Both the position numbers and the translations under genes were made by a program. Below are positions 1 through 8,598 of a stretch of 64,000 bases of DNA, piece by piece. The stretch is taken from contig CP019169.1 in the NCBI GenBank assembly GCA_001953215.1, positions 1,240,001 through 1,304,000 of the forward strand, in the 5' to 3' direction. Under the pieces are notes generated by a model. It saw nothing but the letters and a program-made list of their open reading frames with translations. It was not told where the DNA came from and searched no databases. This DNA comes from Betaproteobacteria bacterium GR16-43. Lineage in GTDB: Bacteria; Pseudomonadota; Gammaproteobacteria; Burkholderiales; Usitatibacteraceae. How positions within the stretch are numbered: position 1 is the first letter of the stretch; each line of letters opens with the position of its first letter.

Positions 1-69
1 GCGCCGTCGCGGCCCGCCGAGTTCGTGATCTTCCGCATCGGCCAGTGGACGGCCGATTCCAAGGTGTGA
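1..69 (+). CDS. Contractile tail sheath protein, C-terminal end (partial)
   Basis: Only the last 22 codons lie in the window; the rest is upstream. The reading frame ends in PAEFVIFRIGQW followed by TADSKV and a TGA stop. A Pro-Ala-Glu-Phe-(Val/Ile)-(Ile/Val)-Phe-Arg-Ile end is typical of contractile tail sheath proteins of phage-tail-like injection systems. It sits 20 bases ahead of a tube gene, the usual sheath-tube order. With the second sheath gene at 552 it implies at least two sheath paralogues, as in Pvc/Afp particles. Identification rests on a short tail plus context. Confidence 0.7.
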   Translation, partial: APSRPAEFVIFRIGQWTADSKV

Positions 70-89
70 GCCCATGACAGGAGACAGCA

Positions 90-548
90 ATGGCTGAGAA
101 ACGCGACAACCCCTACGGTGCCTTCAACTTCCTGGTCTCGCTGGAGGACGCCAACGATCCCGAGGCCAAGCTGGTCGGCGGCTTCTCCGACGTGAGCGGC
201 CTCGGGCGCGAGCTGAACTACGCGGACTACCGCAACGGCAACGAGAGGCTCAATACGCCGCGCAAGGTCGCCAACACGTTCAAGCAGGAAGACGTCACGT
301 TGAAGCGCGGCCTGGTGGGCTCGGTGAAGATCTTCCAGTGGCTCAAGGAAGTGTCCCAGGACGGCCGCTACCTGCCCAAGCAGGTGACGATCAAGCTGCT
401 CGACGAGGCCCGCAAGGAGGTGGCGACCTTCCGGTTGTTGAACGCGCAGCCGAAGAAGTGGGTCGGCCCCACGCTCGCGGCCAAGGGCGGTGGCGAGGTC
501 GCGATGGAGGAGCTGCACCTCGTGCACGAAGGCATCACCTACGAGTAG
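90..548 (+). CDS. Tail tube protein (gp19/Pvc1-like), copy 1
   Basis: The 152-aa product has the usual length for the inner tube subunit of contractile tails. It starts NPYGAFNFLVSLED, contains the GGFSDVSGLG segment and ends MEELHLVHEGI, all hallmarks of the phage T4 gp19-like/CIS tube family. Hexamers of such proteins stack into the rigid tube driven out when the sheath contracts. The ATG is preceded by an AGGAG Shine-Dalgarno site at about 77-81. It is followed by a second sheath after 3 bases. A second, more divergent tube gene lies at 2576, so this is probably the main shaft subunit and the other a baseplate-proximal variant (inference). Confidence 0.9.
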   Translation: MAEKRDNPYGAFNFLVSLEDANDPEAKLVGGFSDVSGLGRELNYADYRNGNERLNTPRKVANTFKQEDVTLKRGLVGSVKIFQWLKEVSQDGRYLPKQVTIKLLDEARKEVATFRLLNAQPKKWVGPTLAAKGGGEVAMEELHLVHEGITYE

Positions 549-551
549 CCG

Positions 552-2579
552 ATGCTAGCCTCCGCCCGCATCCCGCTCGGCGCTCCCGGCATCTATCCGC
601 GGCCCGACTACGTCGCGCCGCGGCTCGACGCGCAGCGCATGGACCAGTGCGCGTTCGTCGGCGTGGCCCCGCGCGGGCCCGCCTACGTGCCGGTGGTGGA
701 CGAACGCAACCCGGGCGGCTACGCGATGATGTCGCCGCAGCGCGCGCGGCGGCGCAGCGTCGCGGTCGCGGTGCGAAGCTTCGACGAGTATCGCCGCCTC
801 TATGGTGCGTTCGAGGGTCCGGGCCTGCTCGCCCACGCGGTCGCGAGCTACTTCGAGCAGGGCGGGCGCCGCGCTTGCATCGTGCGCATCGTGTCGCGCC
901 GCGCGTCTCCCGCGCTTCCGGGGGTTCCCGCCCACCTCGAGGACCTGGCGCAAGGCGAAGTGCGCGGCCTGTGCACCGTGCCGCTCGGCTTCCTCGCGCG
1001 CGACGAGGGCGCGTGGGGCAACGCGATGCACGTCGAGATGGGCTTCACGCCGCGCGCGCTGGGCTTCGCTCCGTCCGGCGGCGATGCGCTCACCGTCGAC
1101 CGTCCCGCGAGCGCCCCGGTGGGGACGTTCCTGCGGTTCTCCGGGGCGCACGGCGAGCGCCACGGCGCGTTCGTCCGCGGGCAGGAGCAGTTGCGCGACC
1201 CGATGCAGCCCGTCTCACGCTGGCGCCTCGCGTTCGACTCGCCGCTGCCGTTCGTCCCGGTCCGCGCCGACATCGTGGAAGCGTGGATCTCGGTGAAGGA
1301 CGGCGCGGGCAACGCCGAGACCTTCGAGGGCCTCGCGCTGCATCCGGACCATCCGCGTTCGCTCGCGAGCGTGCTGTGCGACGAATCGCGCCTGGTCTGG
1401 CCCCACTACGCGTGGTCGCAAGGGGAAGTCGTCCCCGCGAGCCTCGCGGTCGAATCGCTGCGCGCGCGCTCCGGCGCGTTCGCCGGCGGCAACGACGCCT
1501 ACGCCCCGATCGTCCCGGAGGATTTCTTCGATCCGCTGTGGTCCTTCGCCGACGACGCTCCCGGCGAGGGCATCACGGCGCTCGCGGGCCTCGACGACGT
1601 GACGCACCTGGTGGTGCCCGACCTCTACGTGCCCGCGCAATGGGCGCGCGACGCGTACGACGTCGAGACGCGCATCGACCAGGCGGGCAACGCGTTCGGC
1701 CCCTGCGTCCACGCGCAAGCGGAGCTGCGGGCCGACGCCACGCCGGCCTCGGCGCTGACCGGATTGATCCTCGACCCGCGCACCTCGGCCGACCTCGCGC
1801 GCATCGCGGAGCTGCAGTCCGCGATCGTGGCGTACTGCGAGGACGACCGGAACCAGGACCTCATCGCGCTCATCGACGTCCCGCCCGGCCTCTCGCAGGG
1901 GCAGGCCGAGCGCTGGCGTTCGCGCTTCGATTCCTCGTGGTGCGCGGCCTACCACCCCTGGCTCGTCGCCTCGCGCCGGTTGCTCGGCAGCGGCGACGAT
2001 TCCGGCCGTCGGGCACGCGCGCTCACCCCCAGCGCGGTGGCCGCGGGCATCGTGGCGCGCAAGGAGCTCGCGCGCGGCATCCAGTTCGGCCCGGCCAACG
2101 AGATCGCGGCTTCGATCGTCGATCTCGCGGAGAAGGTCCCGCCCGGGCGCGAGGACGCGTTCCATCCGCAGGGCCTGAACTGCTTCGTGCGCGAGACCGA
2201 CGGCATCCACCTCGTCTCGGCGCGCACGCTCTCGCGCGACCCGCGGTGGCGCCAGCTCTCGGTGCGCCGCCTCGTGCTGATGCTGCGCCGCACGTTGCTG
2301 CGCGAGACGCAGTGGGCCGTGTTCGAGCCCAACGGGCCGGAGCTGTGGCGCGACCTGCGCATCGCCATCGAGAACCTGCTGCGCCGGCTGTTCCGCGTGG
2401 GCGCCTTCGCGGGCGCGACGGAATCCGAGTCGTTCTTCGTGCGCGTGCGGGAAGACCGCGTGCTCCTCGACCGCGGCGAGCTGGTCGTGGAGATCGGCGT
2501 CGCGCCGGCCGAGCCGATCGAGTTCATCGTCCTGCGCCTGCGGCGCGAGGGCGACGGCACCCTCACCCTGGAGGAATGA
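552..2579 (+). CDS. Contractile tail sheath protein, copy 2
   Basis: A 675-aa sheath-family protein. The N-terminus carries the characteristic GIYPRPDY and FVGVAPRGPAYVPV segments. Residues about 78-120 hold FDEYRRLYGAF, then the AVASYFEQGGRRACIVRIV block that begins the sheath fold. The C-terminal third has VFEPNGPELWRDLRIAIENL, corresponding to the sheath C-terminal domain that packs on the tube. Sheath subunits contract to drive the tube. The protein is longer than a minimal sheath, consistent with an inserted surface domain in residues roughly 150-400. It overlaps the next tube gene by 4 bp (ATGA), so the two are probably translationally coupled. The specialised role (baseplate-proximal ring versus main shaft) cannot be read from sequence. 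Confidence 0.88.
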   Translation: MLASARIPLGAPGIYPRPDYVAPRLDAQRMDQCAFVGVAPRGPAYVPVVDERNPGGYAMMSPQRARRRSVAVAVRSFDEYRRLYGAFEGPGLLAHAVASYFEQGGRRACIVRIVSRRASPALPGVPAHLEDLAQGEVRGLCTVPLGFLARDEGAWGNAMHVEMGFTPRALGFAPSGGDALTVDRPASAPVGTFLRFSGAHGERHGAFVRGQEQLRDPMQPVSRWRLAFDSPLPFVPVRADIVEAWISVKDGAGNAETFEGLALHPDHPRSLASVLCDESRLVWPHYAWSQGEVVPASLAVESLRARSGAFAGGNDAYAPIVPEDFFDPLWSFADDAPGEGITALAGLDDVTHLVVPDLYVPAQWARDAYDVETRIDQAGNAFGPCVHAQAELRADATPASALTGLILDPRTSADLARIAELQSAIVAYCEDDRNQDLIALIDVPPGLSQGQAERWRSRFDSSWCAAYHPWLVASRRLLGSGDDSGRRARALTPSAVAAGIVARKELARGIQFGPANEIAASIVDLAEKVPPGREDAFHPQGLNCFVRETDGIHLVSARTLSRDPRWRQLSVRRLVLMLRRTLLRETQWAVFEPNGPELWRDLRIAIENLLRRLFRVGAFAGATESESFFVRVREDRVLLDRGELVVEIGVAPAEPIEFIVLRLRREGDGTLTLEE

Positions 2580-3133
2580 GCGTGGATTCGCTGATGCTTC
2601 CCGCCTTCCGCTTCGAGGTCACGCTGATCCGCGCGGCCGCCGTCGTCGCCGGCACGCAGCAAGCGCCGGGCTCGACCGACGCGCCCGCCGCGCCGAGTTC
2701 ACGCGAGGTGATCGGCAACGGCGGCTTCCAGGAATGCAGCGGCCTGGACATCGAGATGGACGTGCAGGAATACCACGAGGGCGGGCGCAACGACGGCGTG
2801 ATCCGTCGCGCGGGCCGCCTGAAGCTGCAGCCGCTCGTCCTGAAGCGCGGCATGTTCTTCGAGGCGGGCGCGGCCAGCAAGGCCGATGCGCGGTTGTGGC
2901 GCTGGATGCAATCGATCGTGAGCGGGGAGCGCCCGATCGTGCGCTACGACGGCTGCGTGCACGTGAAGAGCGCCGACAACACGGTGCGCGCCACCTGGGT
3001 GTTCGAGCGCGGGCTGCCCGCCAAGGTGAAGGGCCCCGACCTGAACGGCCGGACGGGCGAGATCGCGATCGAGGAGCTGCACATCGCGCACGAAGGCCTG
3101 CACCTGCTGGCACCCGGCGGGGTGACCCCATGA
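2576..3133 (+). CDS. Tail tube protein (gp19/Pvc5-like), copy 2
   Basis: A 185-aa tube-family protein. It begins MLPAFRFEVTLIRAA, has the NGGFQECSGLDIEMDVQEY segment matching the GFSDVSGL region of copy 1, and ends with GEIAIEELHIAHEGLHLL, parallel to copy 1's end. A Pro/Ala/Ser insert (about residues 25-42) between the first strands makes it longer than copy 1. In known particles a second tube protein forms the first ring(s) above the spike and adapts baseplate symmetry; position just before the LysM adaptor fits that role (inference). The start ATG overlaps the sheath stop (ATGA), and its own stop overlaps the next ATG in the same way. Confidence 0.87.
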   Translation: MSVDSLMLPAFRFEVTLIRAAAVVAGTQQAPGSTDAPAAPSSREVIGNGGFQECSGLDIEMDVQEYHEGGRNDGVIRRAGRLKLQPLVLKRGMFFEAGAASKADARLWRWMQSIVSGERPIVRYDGCVHVKSADNTVRATWVFERGLPAKVKGPDLNGRTGEIAIEELHIAHEGLHLLAPGGVTP

Positions 3134-4383
3134 CGACGCTCGTGAAGGCGCAACTCTGCGAGCTGAAGAGCGGCGACAGCAGCGATGAAGTCGGCGGGAC
3201 GCAAGTCGACGTGCAGTTCAATCCGACATCGCTGCGCGTGGCGATCAGCAACCGCTCGGCGGGCGGCCACCAGGCCGGCAGCCAGGCGCGCCAGCGCCCC
3301 GGCGCCGGCGAGATCCAGGTGAGCTTCGACCTCGTGTTCGACACGGCCGACGAAGGCACGACGGAGGAACCCGTGCCCGTCACGCGCAAGACGCAGATGG
3401 TCGAGAAGTTCGTGCGTCCGCGCGGCAGCGCGCCTTCGGAGCAGACGCCGCCGCGCGTGCAGTTCAAGTGGGGAACGTTCCTCGTGCAGGGCGTGATGGA
3501 AAGCGCCAACACCGACCTCGACCTCTTCTCCGCGGACGGCACGCCGTTGCGCGCGAAAGTCGCCGTGTCGATCCGCGGCCAGGATCCGAGCTATCGCTAC
3601 CAGGCGTCGCAGGCCGGGCCGGGTGCCGGCGCCGCGGCGGGCAACGCGGCCGGCCGTGCCGGCTCACCGCCGGGCGCCACGCAATCGCCCCCGGGCGCGC
3701 CCGGCACGCGCGGGGGCCGCGACGCCACGGCGAAGGTCGCGCAGGCGATGCCGGGCGAGAGCCTGCAACAGCTCGCCGCGCGCAACGGGCTCGATCCTTC
3801 GGCCTGGCGCGCGCTCGCGAAGGACATCGCCAATCCGCTCGCGCTGCCCCCGGGCATCGAGGTCGCCCTGCCCGCGTCGCTGCGCACCGGTGGCGGCGGA
3901 GCTTCGGGATTGCAAGGCGCGGGGAGCGATCCCGCGCGCGTCGCCGCGCAATTGCCGTTGGTCGGCGCGGGTGCGCTGCCGGCCACGCCCGCCGCGGCTG
4001 CGCCTGCCGCGCCCGCGAGCGGCGCCCGGCCCGATGCGGTGCGCTCCGGGCAGGCGGTCGCGCAACGCGGCGGCGTCGCGGGTGCCATCGCGCAAGTCCG
4101 ACAGGGCGCGCAGCAAAGCGCGCTCGATGCCACGTTCACCGCGTTCGGCCTGCCACCCGAGCCGGCCGCCGTACCGCGAGCCTATGGCGGCGGCGTTCCG
4201 CTGCGTCCGTTGCGCGGCCAGGCCGGCGAACGCGCGCCGCGAACCCCCGACCCGACCGTCCCCGGCTGGCAGGCCTTGCAGCCTCGCGCCTCGGGCGGGC
4301 CGCACGCGCCCGGCCGCACGCGCCCGGTCGATCCCTGCCATTGCGACTGCGGTCCCCCGAACCGGCGTCCGCGAGGAGACTGA
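3130..4383 (+). CDS. CIS tube/LysM adaptor protein (Pvc7-like) with Pro/Ala-rich and Cys tail
   Basis: A 417-aa protein. Residues 1-160 match the CIS tube-type N-terminal domain, with VDVQFNPTSLRVAISN, FDLVFDTADEGT, and FKWGTFLVQGVMES. Residues about 203-250 resemble a LysM motif (MPGESLQQLAARNGLDPSAW, then ALPPGIEVALP). In related systems this protein joins the tube to the gp27 hub and staples the baseplate. The remaining 160 residues are Pro/Ala/Gly-rich, probably disordered, and end with a CHCDC cluster at residues 403-407 that is unusual for the family. The start overlaps the preceding gene by 4 bp. Function is well supported for the first 250 residues; the tail is unexplained. Confidence 0.85.
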   Translation: MTTLVKAQLCELKSGDSSDEVGGTQVDVQFNPTSLRVAISNRSAGGHQAGSQARQRPGAGEIQVSFDLVFDTADEGTTEEPVPVTRKTQMVEKFVRPRGSAPSEQTPPRVQFKWGTFLVQGVMESANTDLDLFSADGTPLRAKVAVSIRGQDPSYRYQASQAGPGAGAAAGNAAGRAGSPPGATQSPPGAPGTRGGRDATAKVAQAMPGESLQQLAARNGLDPSAWRALAKDIANPLALPPGIEVALPASLRTGGGGASGLQGAGSDPARVAAQLPLVGAGALPATPAAAAPAAPASGARPDAVRSGQAVAQRGGVAGAIAQVRQGAQQSALDATFTAFGLPPEPAAVPRAYGGGVPLRPLRGQAGERAPRTPDPTVPGWQALQPRASGGPHAPGRTRPVDPCHCDCGPPNRRPRGD

Positions 4384-4387
4384 AGCC

Positions 4388-4570
4388 ATGCCCATCCACA
4401 TCGAAGACGTGCAAGCCGACGTGAGCGTCGAACCGCGTGCCACGGCGGCGCAAGAATCCGCGCAGAAGCGGCCCCTGCCGGCCGCGCACGAACTGCAGCG
4501 CTACCTGCAGCTCGCGCGCAACCACGCGTGGGACCACGCGCGCACGCACACGCTCGACCGGGACGACTGA
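4388..4570 (+). CDS. Small DUF5908-like CIS protein
   Basis: A 60-aa protein beginning MPIHIEDVQADVSVEP and ending in a charged helix (HELQRYLQLARNHAWDHART). CIS loci often carry a 50-60 aa protein starting MPI-x-I (DUF5908) exactly between the LysM adaptor and the gp27 hub, and this gene sits there. Its role is unknown; a chaperone or small baseplate factor has been the usual guess. It starts 4 bases after the LysM gene and ends 3 bases before the hub gene's GTG. The family call rests mainly on position, size and the first residues. Confidence 0.65.
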   Translation: MPIHIEDVQADVSVEPRATAAQESAQKRPLPAAHELQRYLQLARNHAWDHARTHTLDRDD

Positions 4571-4573
4571 GCC

Positions 4574-5674
4574 GTGCCCGATACGCGCGAGCCGCTGTAC
4601 GAGAGCACCGTCCCGGCGTTCCACGTCGGCGGGAGAGAACGCCACGAGCTCGGCCGCGACGTGCTCTGCCTCGAGATCGAGGAGGACGTCGCCGGGTTGA
4701 AGCGCCTGCGTTGCACGCTGGGCGCCATCGGCCCGAAGGCGGGCGAGCGCGACGAGCAGCCGCTCTACCTCGATGGCGACATCCTCGATTTCGGCACGCG
4801 CCTGGAAGTGGCGATGGGCCCGAGGAGCACCTCGCGCACGGTGTTCGCCGGCAAGGTGAGCGCGCTCGAGCTCGCGATGCAGCACGGCCGCGACCCCGAG
4901 GTGCGCGTGTTCGCCGAGGACAAGCTGATGGACCTGCGCATGACGCGGCGCTTCAAGACCTACGAGGACGTGAGCGAGGCCGACCTCGCCCGCGAGATCG
5001 CGAACCAGCACGGCATCAGCGCGCAGGCCGACGTCGACGGGCCCACGTACAAGATGGTGCAGCAGTGGAACCAGAGCGACCTCGCGTTCCTGCGCGAACG
5101 CGCGCGCCGGCTCGCGGCCGACGTGTGGATCGAGGACGACACGCTGCACGTGGCCGCGCGCGACAAGCGCGGCGCGAACGCGGGGCGCGTCACGCTGATC
5201 CAGGGCAACGACCTCCTCGCCGTCGAGGTGCGCGCCGACCTGGCCCACCAGCGCACGAAGCAGAACGTCTCCGGCTACGACGACGAGGCGAAGGAATCGA
5301 TCGCGGAAGAAGCCTCCTCGAGCGCGGTGTCCTCCGAAGCCTCGGGCGGGCGCAGCGGCATCGACGTGCTCAGTGACGCGTTCGGGGAGCGCCCCACGTT
5401 TCGCGTCCGCGACGTGCCGCTCGCCGGAGAGCAGGCCACCGCCTGGGCGCGCGCGGAGCTGCTGGCGCGGGCGCGGCGCTTCGTGTGCGTGCGCGGCATC
5501 ACCCTCGGCACGCCGACCCTCGCGGTGGGCAGCGTGGTCAAGCTCGAGCGCGTGGGGAAGATGTTCGAGGGCGACGGCTATTACGTGACGCACGTCACGC
5601 ATTGCTACGACACGCAGGACGGCTACCGCACGCACTTCGAGGCGGAACGCGCCTGGATCGGGAGTGCGTCGTGA
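4574..5674 (+). CDS. Baseplate hub protein (gp27/late control D-like)
   Basis: A 366-aa protein of the phage late control D/gp27 hub family. It has a beta-rich first half (YESTVPAFHVGG, then CLEIEEDVAGLKRLRCTLG), a DLAREIANQHGISAQADVDG stretch typical of the hub's small domains, YKMVQQWNQSDLAFLRERAR, and a C-terminal GYYVTHVTHCYDTQDGYRT motif before the last strand. The hub is a trimer linking the tube to the spike. It starts at a GTG 3 bases after the previous stop. Its stop overlaps the next GTG by 4 bp, so hub and spike are separate genes; in Pvc/Afp and VgrG they are fused in one protein. Confidence 0.85.
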   Translation: MPDTREPLYESTVPAFHVGGRERHELGRDVLCLEIEEDVAGLKRLRCTLGAIGPKAGERDEQPLYLDGDILDFGTRLEVAMGPRSTSRTVFAGKVSALELAMQHGRDPEVRVFAEDKLMDLRMTRRFKTYEDVSEADLAREIANQHGISAQADVDGPTYKMVQQWNQSDLAFLRERARRLAADVWIEDDTLHVAARDKRGANAGRVTLIQGNDLLAVEVRADLAHQRTKQNVSGYDDEAKESIAEEASSSAVSSEASGGRSGIDVLSDAFGERPTFRVRDVPLAGEQATAWARAELLARARRFVCVRGITLGTPTLAVGSVVKLERVGKMFEGDGYYVTHVTHCYDTQDGYRTHFEAERAWIGSAS

Positions 5675-6348
5675 GCGGCCCGGGCCTGGACCGCGAGCTG
5701 GATCGCGCCCTGGAGCGCGCCCGCTGGTACGGGCTCTATCCCGCGCTCGTGGTCGACCTCGTCGATCCCGACGGGCGCGGCCGCATCAAGGTGAAGTTTC
5801 CCGGGCTCGGTTCCGAGGCTGCGTCGGTGACGGCCTGGGCCACGCTGCTGTCGCCCTACGCGGACAAGGACCAGGGCCTCGAGATCCTGCCCGAGGTGGA
5901 CAGCCAGGTCGTGGTGGGCTTCGAGGCCGGCGACCCCGCGCGCCCGTACATCGTCGGCGCGGCCTGGAACGGCAAGGCGTCGCTGCCGGTGTCCGCGGAG
6001 AGTGCCAACAACAAGCGCACGCTCAAGTCGCGCGCGAAGAGCATGCTGCAGTTCGACGACACGCAGGGATCGGCGAAGGTGACGATCTCGATGGACAGCG
6101 GCCACAAGCTCGTGCTCGACGACTCGGCGCAGGAAGTGCAGCTGAAGCACAGCAACGGCTGCGTGATCAAGATGAACGCCGCGGGCCAGGTCACCATCAC
6201 GGCCAACGCCTCGGTGGACGTGACCGCGCCGGTCATCAACCTCAAGGCGCCGATGGTGAAGTGCGACGCCGTGGTGAAGTGCACGACGCTCATCACCAAC
6301 TCGGTCGTGTCGTCGAGCTACACGCCGGGCGCGGGGAACGTGTGGTGA
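5671..6348 (+). CDS. Baseplate spike protein (gp5/baseplate V-like)
   Basis: A 225-aa spike. Residues about 18-110 form the OB-fold module of the gpV/gp5 family: YPALVVDLVDPDGRGRIKVK, then ATLLSPYADKDQG, EVDSQVVVGFEAGD and PYIVGAAWNGK. Residues 130-225 are short repeating strands (KLVLDD, VQLKHSNGCVIKM, VTITANASVDV, VINLKAPMVK) expected of a trimeric beta-helix needle. It ends in GAGNVW. No PAAR tip gene is visible next to it, so the tip may be the blunt C-terminus or a protein encoded elsewhere. GTG start, overlapping the hub stop. Confidence 0.87.
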   Translation: MSGPGLDRELDRALERARWYGLYPALVVDLVDPDGRGRIKVKFPGLGSEAASVTAWATLLSPYADKDQGLEILPEVDSQVVVGFEAGDPARPYIVGAAWNGKASLPVSAESANNKRTLKSRAKSMLQFDDTQGSAKVTISMDSGHKLVLDDSAQEVQLKHSNGCVIKMNAAGQVTITANASVDVTAPVINLKAPMVKCDAVVKCTTLITNSVVSSSYTPGAGNVW

Positions 6349-8195
6349 GCCGCGCGCATCCGTGGAAGCTGGTGGCGCCCTGGTACCGCTGGGCGCGCGC
6401 CGCGCGTCCCGAGGACGGCCGCGGCTCCGCGCCCGTGCTGCAGAAGTTCTCCGGCGACGACTTCGTCGAGCGCTTCCTCGCGCAGCCGCAGCATTCGCTC
6501 GTGTACGACGCGCAGGTCGACGTCGTCTCGCGCCTCGATGCGGCCGGCGTGGCGACCACGTGGACCGCGCGCCTCGCCGCGGTGCTGAACGTCTTCCGGC
6601 CCCCGGTCCTCGCGGTCCCGCTCGGCCCGCAGGTGATCGCCGGCCCGCTCGCCCAGCAGGCGGCCGCCGCCGGCGCGAAGCTCGCGCGCGTGCGCGCCGC
6701 GCCGAGCGCGCTGCGCAAGCTCTTCCTGCCCGCGCACGACCGGCACTACCTCGTGGTGTGCGAGCTGCACTGCGACATTCCGGGCTTCCCCACGGTGCCC
6801 CGCGACGAAGCCTGCCAGGCGGGCTTCGTCGTGCGCCGCCGCAAGGTCACGGTCCCGGCGAGCCTCGCGCCCGAAGCCGCCACGCGTTCCGCGAAGCTGC
6901 AGGAGATGGAGGCCGACCTCGCGGTGCTGGAGACGCTCGCGCAGCCCGCACCCGGGGCCGTGACCCCGCGCGCCGCGGACCTCCTTCGCCGGCAACGCGA
7001 AGAAGCCGCACGCGTCGCGCGACGCGAAACGCTGCGCCTCGGCGCGGGCGCCGCGAGCTGGGACGCGTACCTCGACGCGCAACGCCGCGCGGTCGGCGCG
7101 AAGCGCGCGCAACTGCGCGAGTGGTTCGTGGCGCAGAACCTCGACGGCCAGGTGCAGGCCTGGTTGCCGGGTCCCGCGTTCGACCCGCGCCCGCGCTGGA
7201 CCACGCTGCAGGGCCCCGAGGAACTCTCCGACACGACGCACGCGCGCGGCGAGGCGTTCTTCGCGCTCGTGCCCCTCGTGCCCGACCCGCGCCTCAAGGA
7301 CCACGACGCGGCGGGGCGCACGATCTATTTCGGCGTCGTGCCGACCGTCTTCGGCGACCACGACGCCGAGGGCCACGCGCGCCTCGACGACCAGAGCACC
7401 TACGAGATCCGCTGCTTCGTCCGGCGGCACGACCCGGAGCATCCGCGCCCGGAAGGCGCGCCCGACTGCTGCGGCGAAGTCACGTGGAGCGCGCCGACCG
7501 AGCCGTATCGCCTCGCGCCGCCGTTCGACCTGCTCGGCACGGCGCAGCGCCCGGTCACGATCCAGATGCCCGACCTGGGCGAGCTGGCCGCGCAGGTGGC
7601 CGCGCGCCCGCGCGGCAAGCTCTCGCCGGTCAAGTTCGTCCAGCCGCAGCACCTCTCGCCCAACATCCTGGCGGGCATTCCGACGCCGAGCGTGCCCGGC
7701 GGCCCGGCGATCTGCTTCTTCTCGATCCCGCTCATCACCATCGTCGCGCTCTTCCTGCTCAACATCTTCCTGCCGATCGTGGTGCTGATCTTCAACCTGT
7801 GGTTCCTGCTCGCGCTGCGCTTCTGCATCACGCCGCAGGTGAGCGTGAGCGCGGGCCTCGACGCCGCGCTCGCCGCCACGCCGCCGGGCGTGGACCTCGC
7901 CGCCGACTTCGCCGTTTCCGTCGGGGGCGTGCCGCAGCCGGCGAACGACCTCCTCGACGCGATCGCCGGGCGCGTGAAGGACGGCATCGACGACGACACG
8001 CACCTGGGCGACGGCCCGACGGTCGCCGACGTGCGCGACCTCGGCCTCGCGGGGCTGGCCGTCGCGTTCGCCGATGCCGCGGCGCTGCCCGACAAGCCCG
8101 AGGACGCGCCCGCGGGCCTGGGCTATCGCGAGGACCTCGAATACGAACGGCACCGCGAAGCGCAGTGGCGTCTCGCCGCCGGGGGACGCGGATGA
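6345..8195 (+). CDS. Uncharacterised CIS baseplate-cluster protein with a long hydrophobic segment
   Basis: A 616-aa protein that I do not recognise as a known family. The GTG start overlaps the spike stop by 4 bp and its stop overlaps the gp25 start, placing it inside the baseplate genes. The first 440 residues are soluble, alternating Ala/Arg-rich helices (around 190-260) and beta-rich parts. Residues 456-491 form an uninterrupted hydrophobic stretch (FFSIPLITIVALFLLNIFLP onward, then VVLIFNLWFLLAL), long enough for one long or two short membrane helices with a turn near Asn473-Pro477. The last 120 residues are acidic and soluble. Such a segment is not expected in a free-floating particle and suggests a membrane anchor or a hydrophobic plug (inference). 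Confidence 0.6.
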   Translation: MSRAHPWKLVAPWYRWARAARPEDGRGSAPVLQKFSGDDFVERFLAQPQHSLVYDAQVDVVSRLDAAGVATTWTARLAAVLNVFRPPVLAVPLGPQVIAGPLAQQAAAAGAKLARVRAAPSALRKLFLPAHDRHYLVVCELHCDIPGFPTVPRDEACQAGFVVRRRKVTVPASLAPEAATRSAKLQEMEADLAVLETLAQPAPGAVTPRAADLLRRQREEAARVARRETLRLGAGAASWDAYLDAQRRAVGAKRAQLREWFVAQNLDGQVQAWLPGPAFDPRPRWTTLQGPEELSDTTHARGEAFFALVPLVPDPRLKDHDAAGRTIYFGVVPTVFGDHDAEGHARLDDQSTYEIRCFVRRHDPEHPRPEGAPDCCGEVTWSAPTEPYRLAPPFDLLGTAQRPVTIQMPDLGELAAQVAARPRGKLSPVKFVQPQHLSPNILAGIPTPSVPGGPAICFFSIPLITIVALFLLNIFLPIVVLIFNLWFLLALRFCITPQVSVSAGLDAALAATPPGVDLAADFAVSVGGVPQPANDLLDAIAGRVKDGIDDDTHLGDGPTVADVRDLGLAGLAVAFADAAALPDKPEDAPAGLGYREDLEYERHREAQWRLAAGGRG

Positions 8196-8590
8196 ACGCG
8201 AGCCTGATGCTCGACCTGCTGGGCCGCGGCGTCGGCATGCCGCTCGCTCCCGACGAAGCCGGGCGCATGGCGCGCGCCGCCGGGCCGGAGAAGGTGCGCC
8301 AGTCGATCTTCATCATCCTCGACACCGAGCCGGGCGAGCGCGTGATGCTGCCGGAGTTCGGCTGCGGGCTGCGGCGCTTCCTGATGCAGCCGAACAACGC
8401 CGCGACGCGCGCGCAGATCGAGCGCGAGGCGACGCGCGCGCTGAAGGATTGGGAGCCTCGCATCGCCGTGTCGGAGGTCGACGTGGCGCCGGACGCGGCG
8501 AATCCGGCGCTGGTGATGATCGAGGTCCGGTACGCGCACCTGTTCGGCGGGCGGCGCGATTCGCTCGTCTATCCGTTCTACCTCGCGTGA
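8192..8590 (+). CDS. Baseplate wedge protein (gp25-like)
   Basis: A 132-aa member of the gp25/IraD-like wedge family (Pvc9 counterpart). The diagnostic pattern is RQSIFIILDTEPGERVMLPE followed by FGCGLRRFLMQPN, then an amphipathic helix (AQIEREATRALKDWEPRI) and closing beta strands ending SLVYPFYL. The wedge initiates sheath assembly from the baseplate. It overlaps the upstream 616-aa protein gene by 4 bp and lies 8 bases before the baseplate J gene, the normal 25-J order of contractile tails. Confidence 0.93.
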   Translation: MNASLMLDLLGRGVGMPLAPDEAGRMARAAGPEKVRQSIFIILDTEPGERVMLPEFGCGLRRFLMQPNNAATRAQIEREATRALKDWEPRIAVSEVDVAPDAANPALVMIEVRYAHLFGGRRDSLVYPFYLA

Positions 8591-8598
8591 GCTGATCC

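Noticed and set aside
338-2575. Long frame running from 338 to 3133 (931 codons)
   Set aside because: Only the part from 2576 is a recognisable protein (tube copy 2). The first part is Arg/Ala-rich shadow of the sheath gene in another frame.
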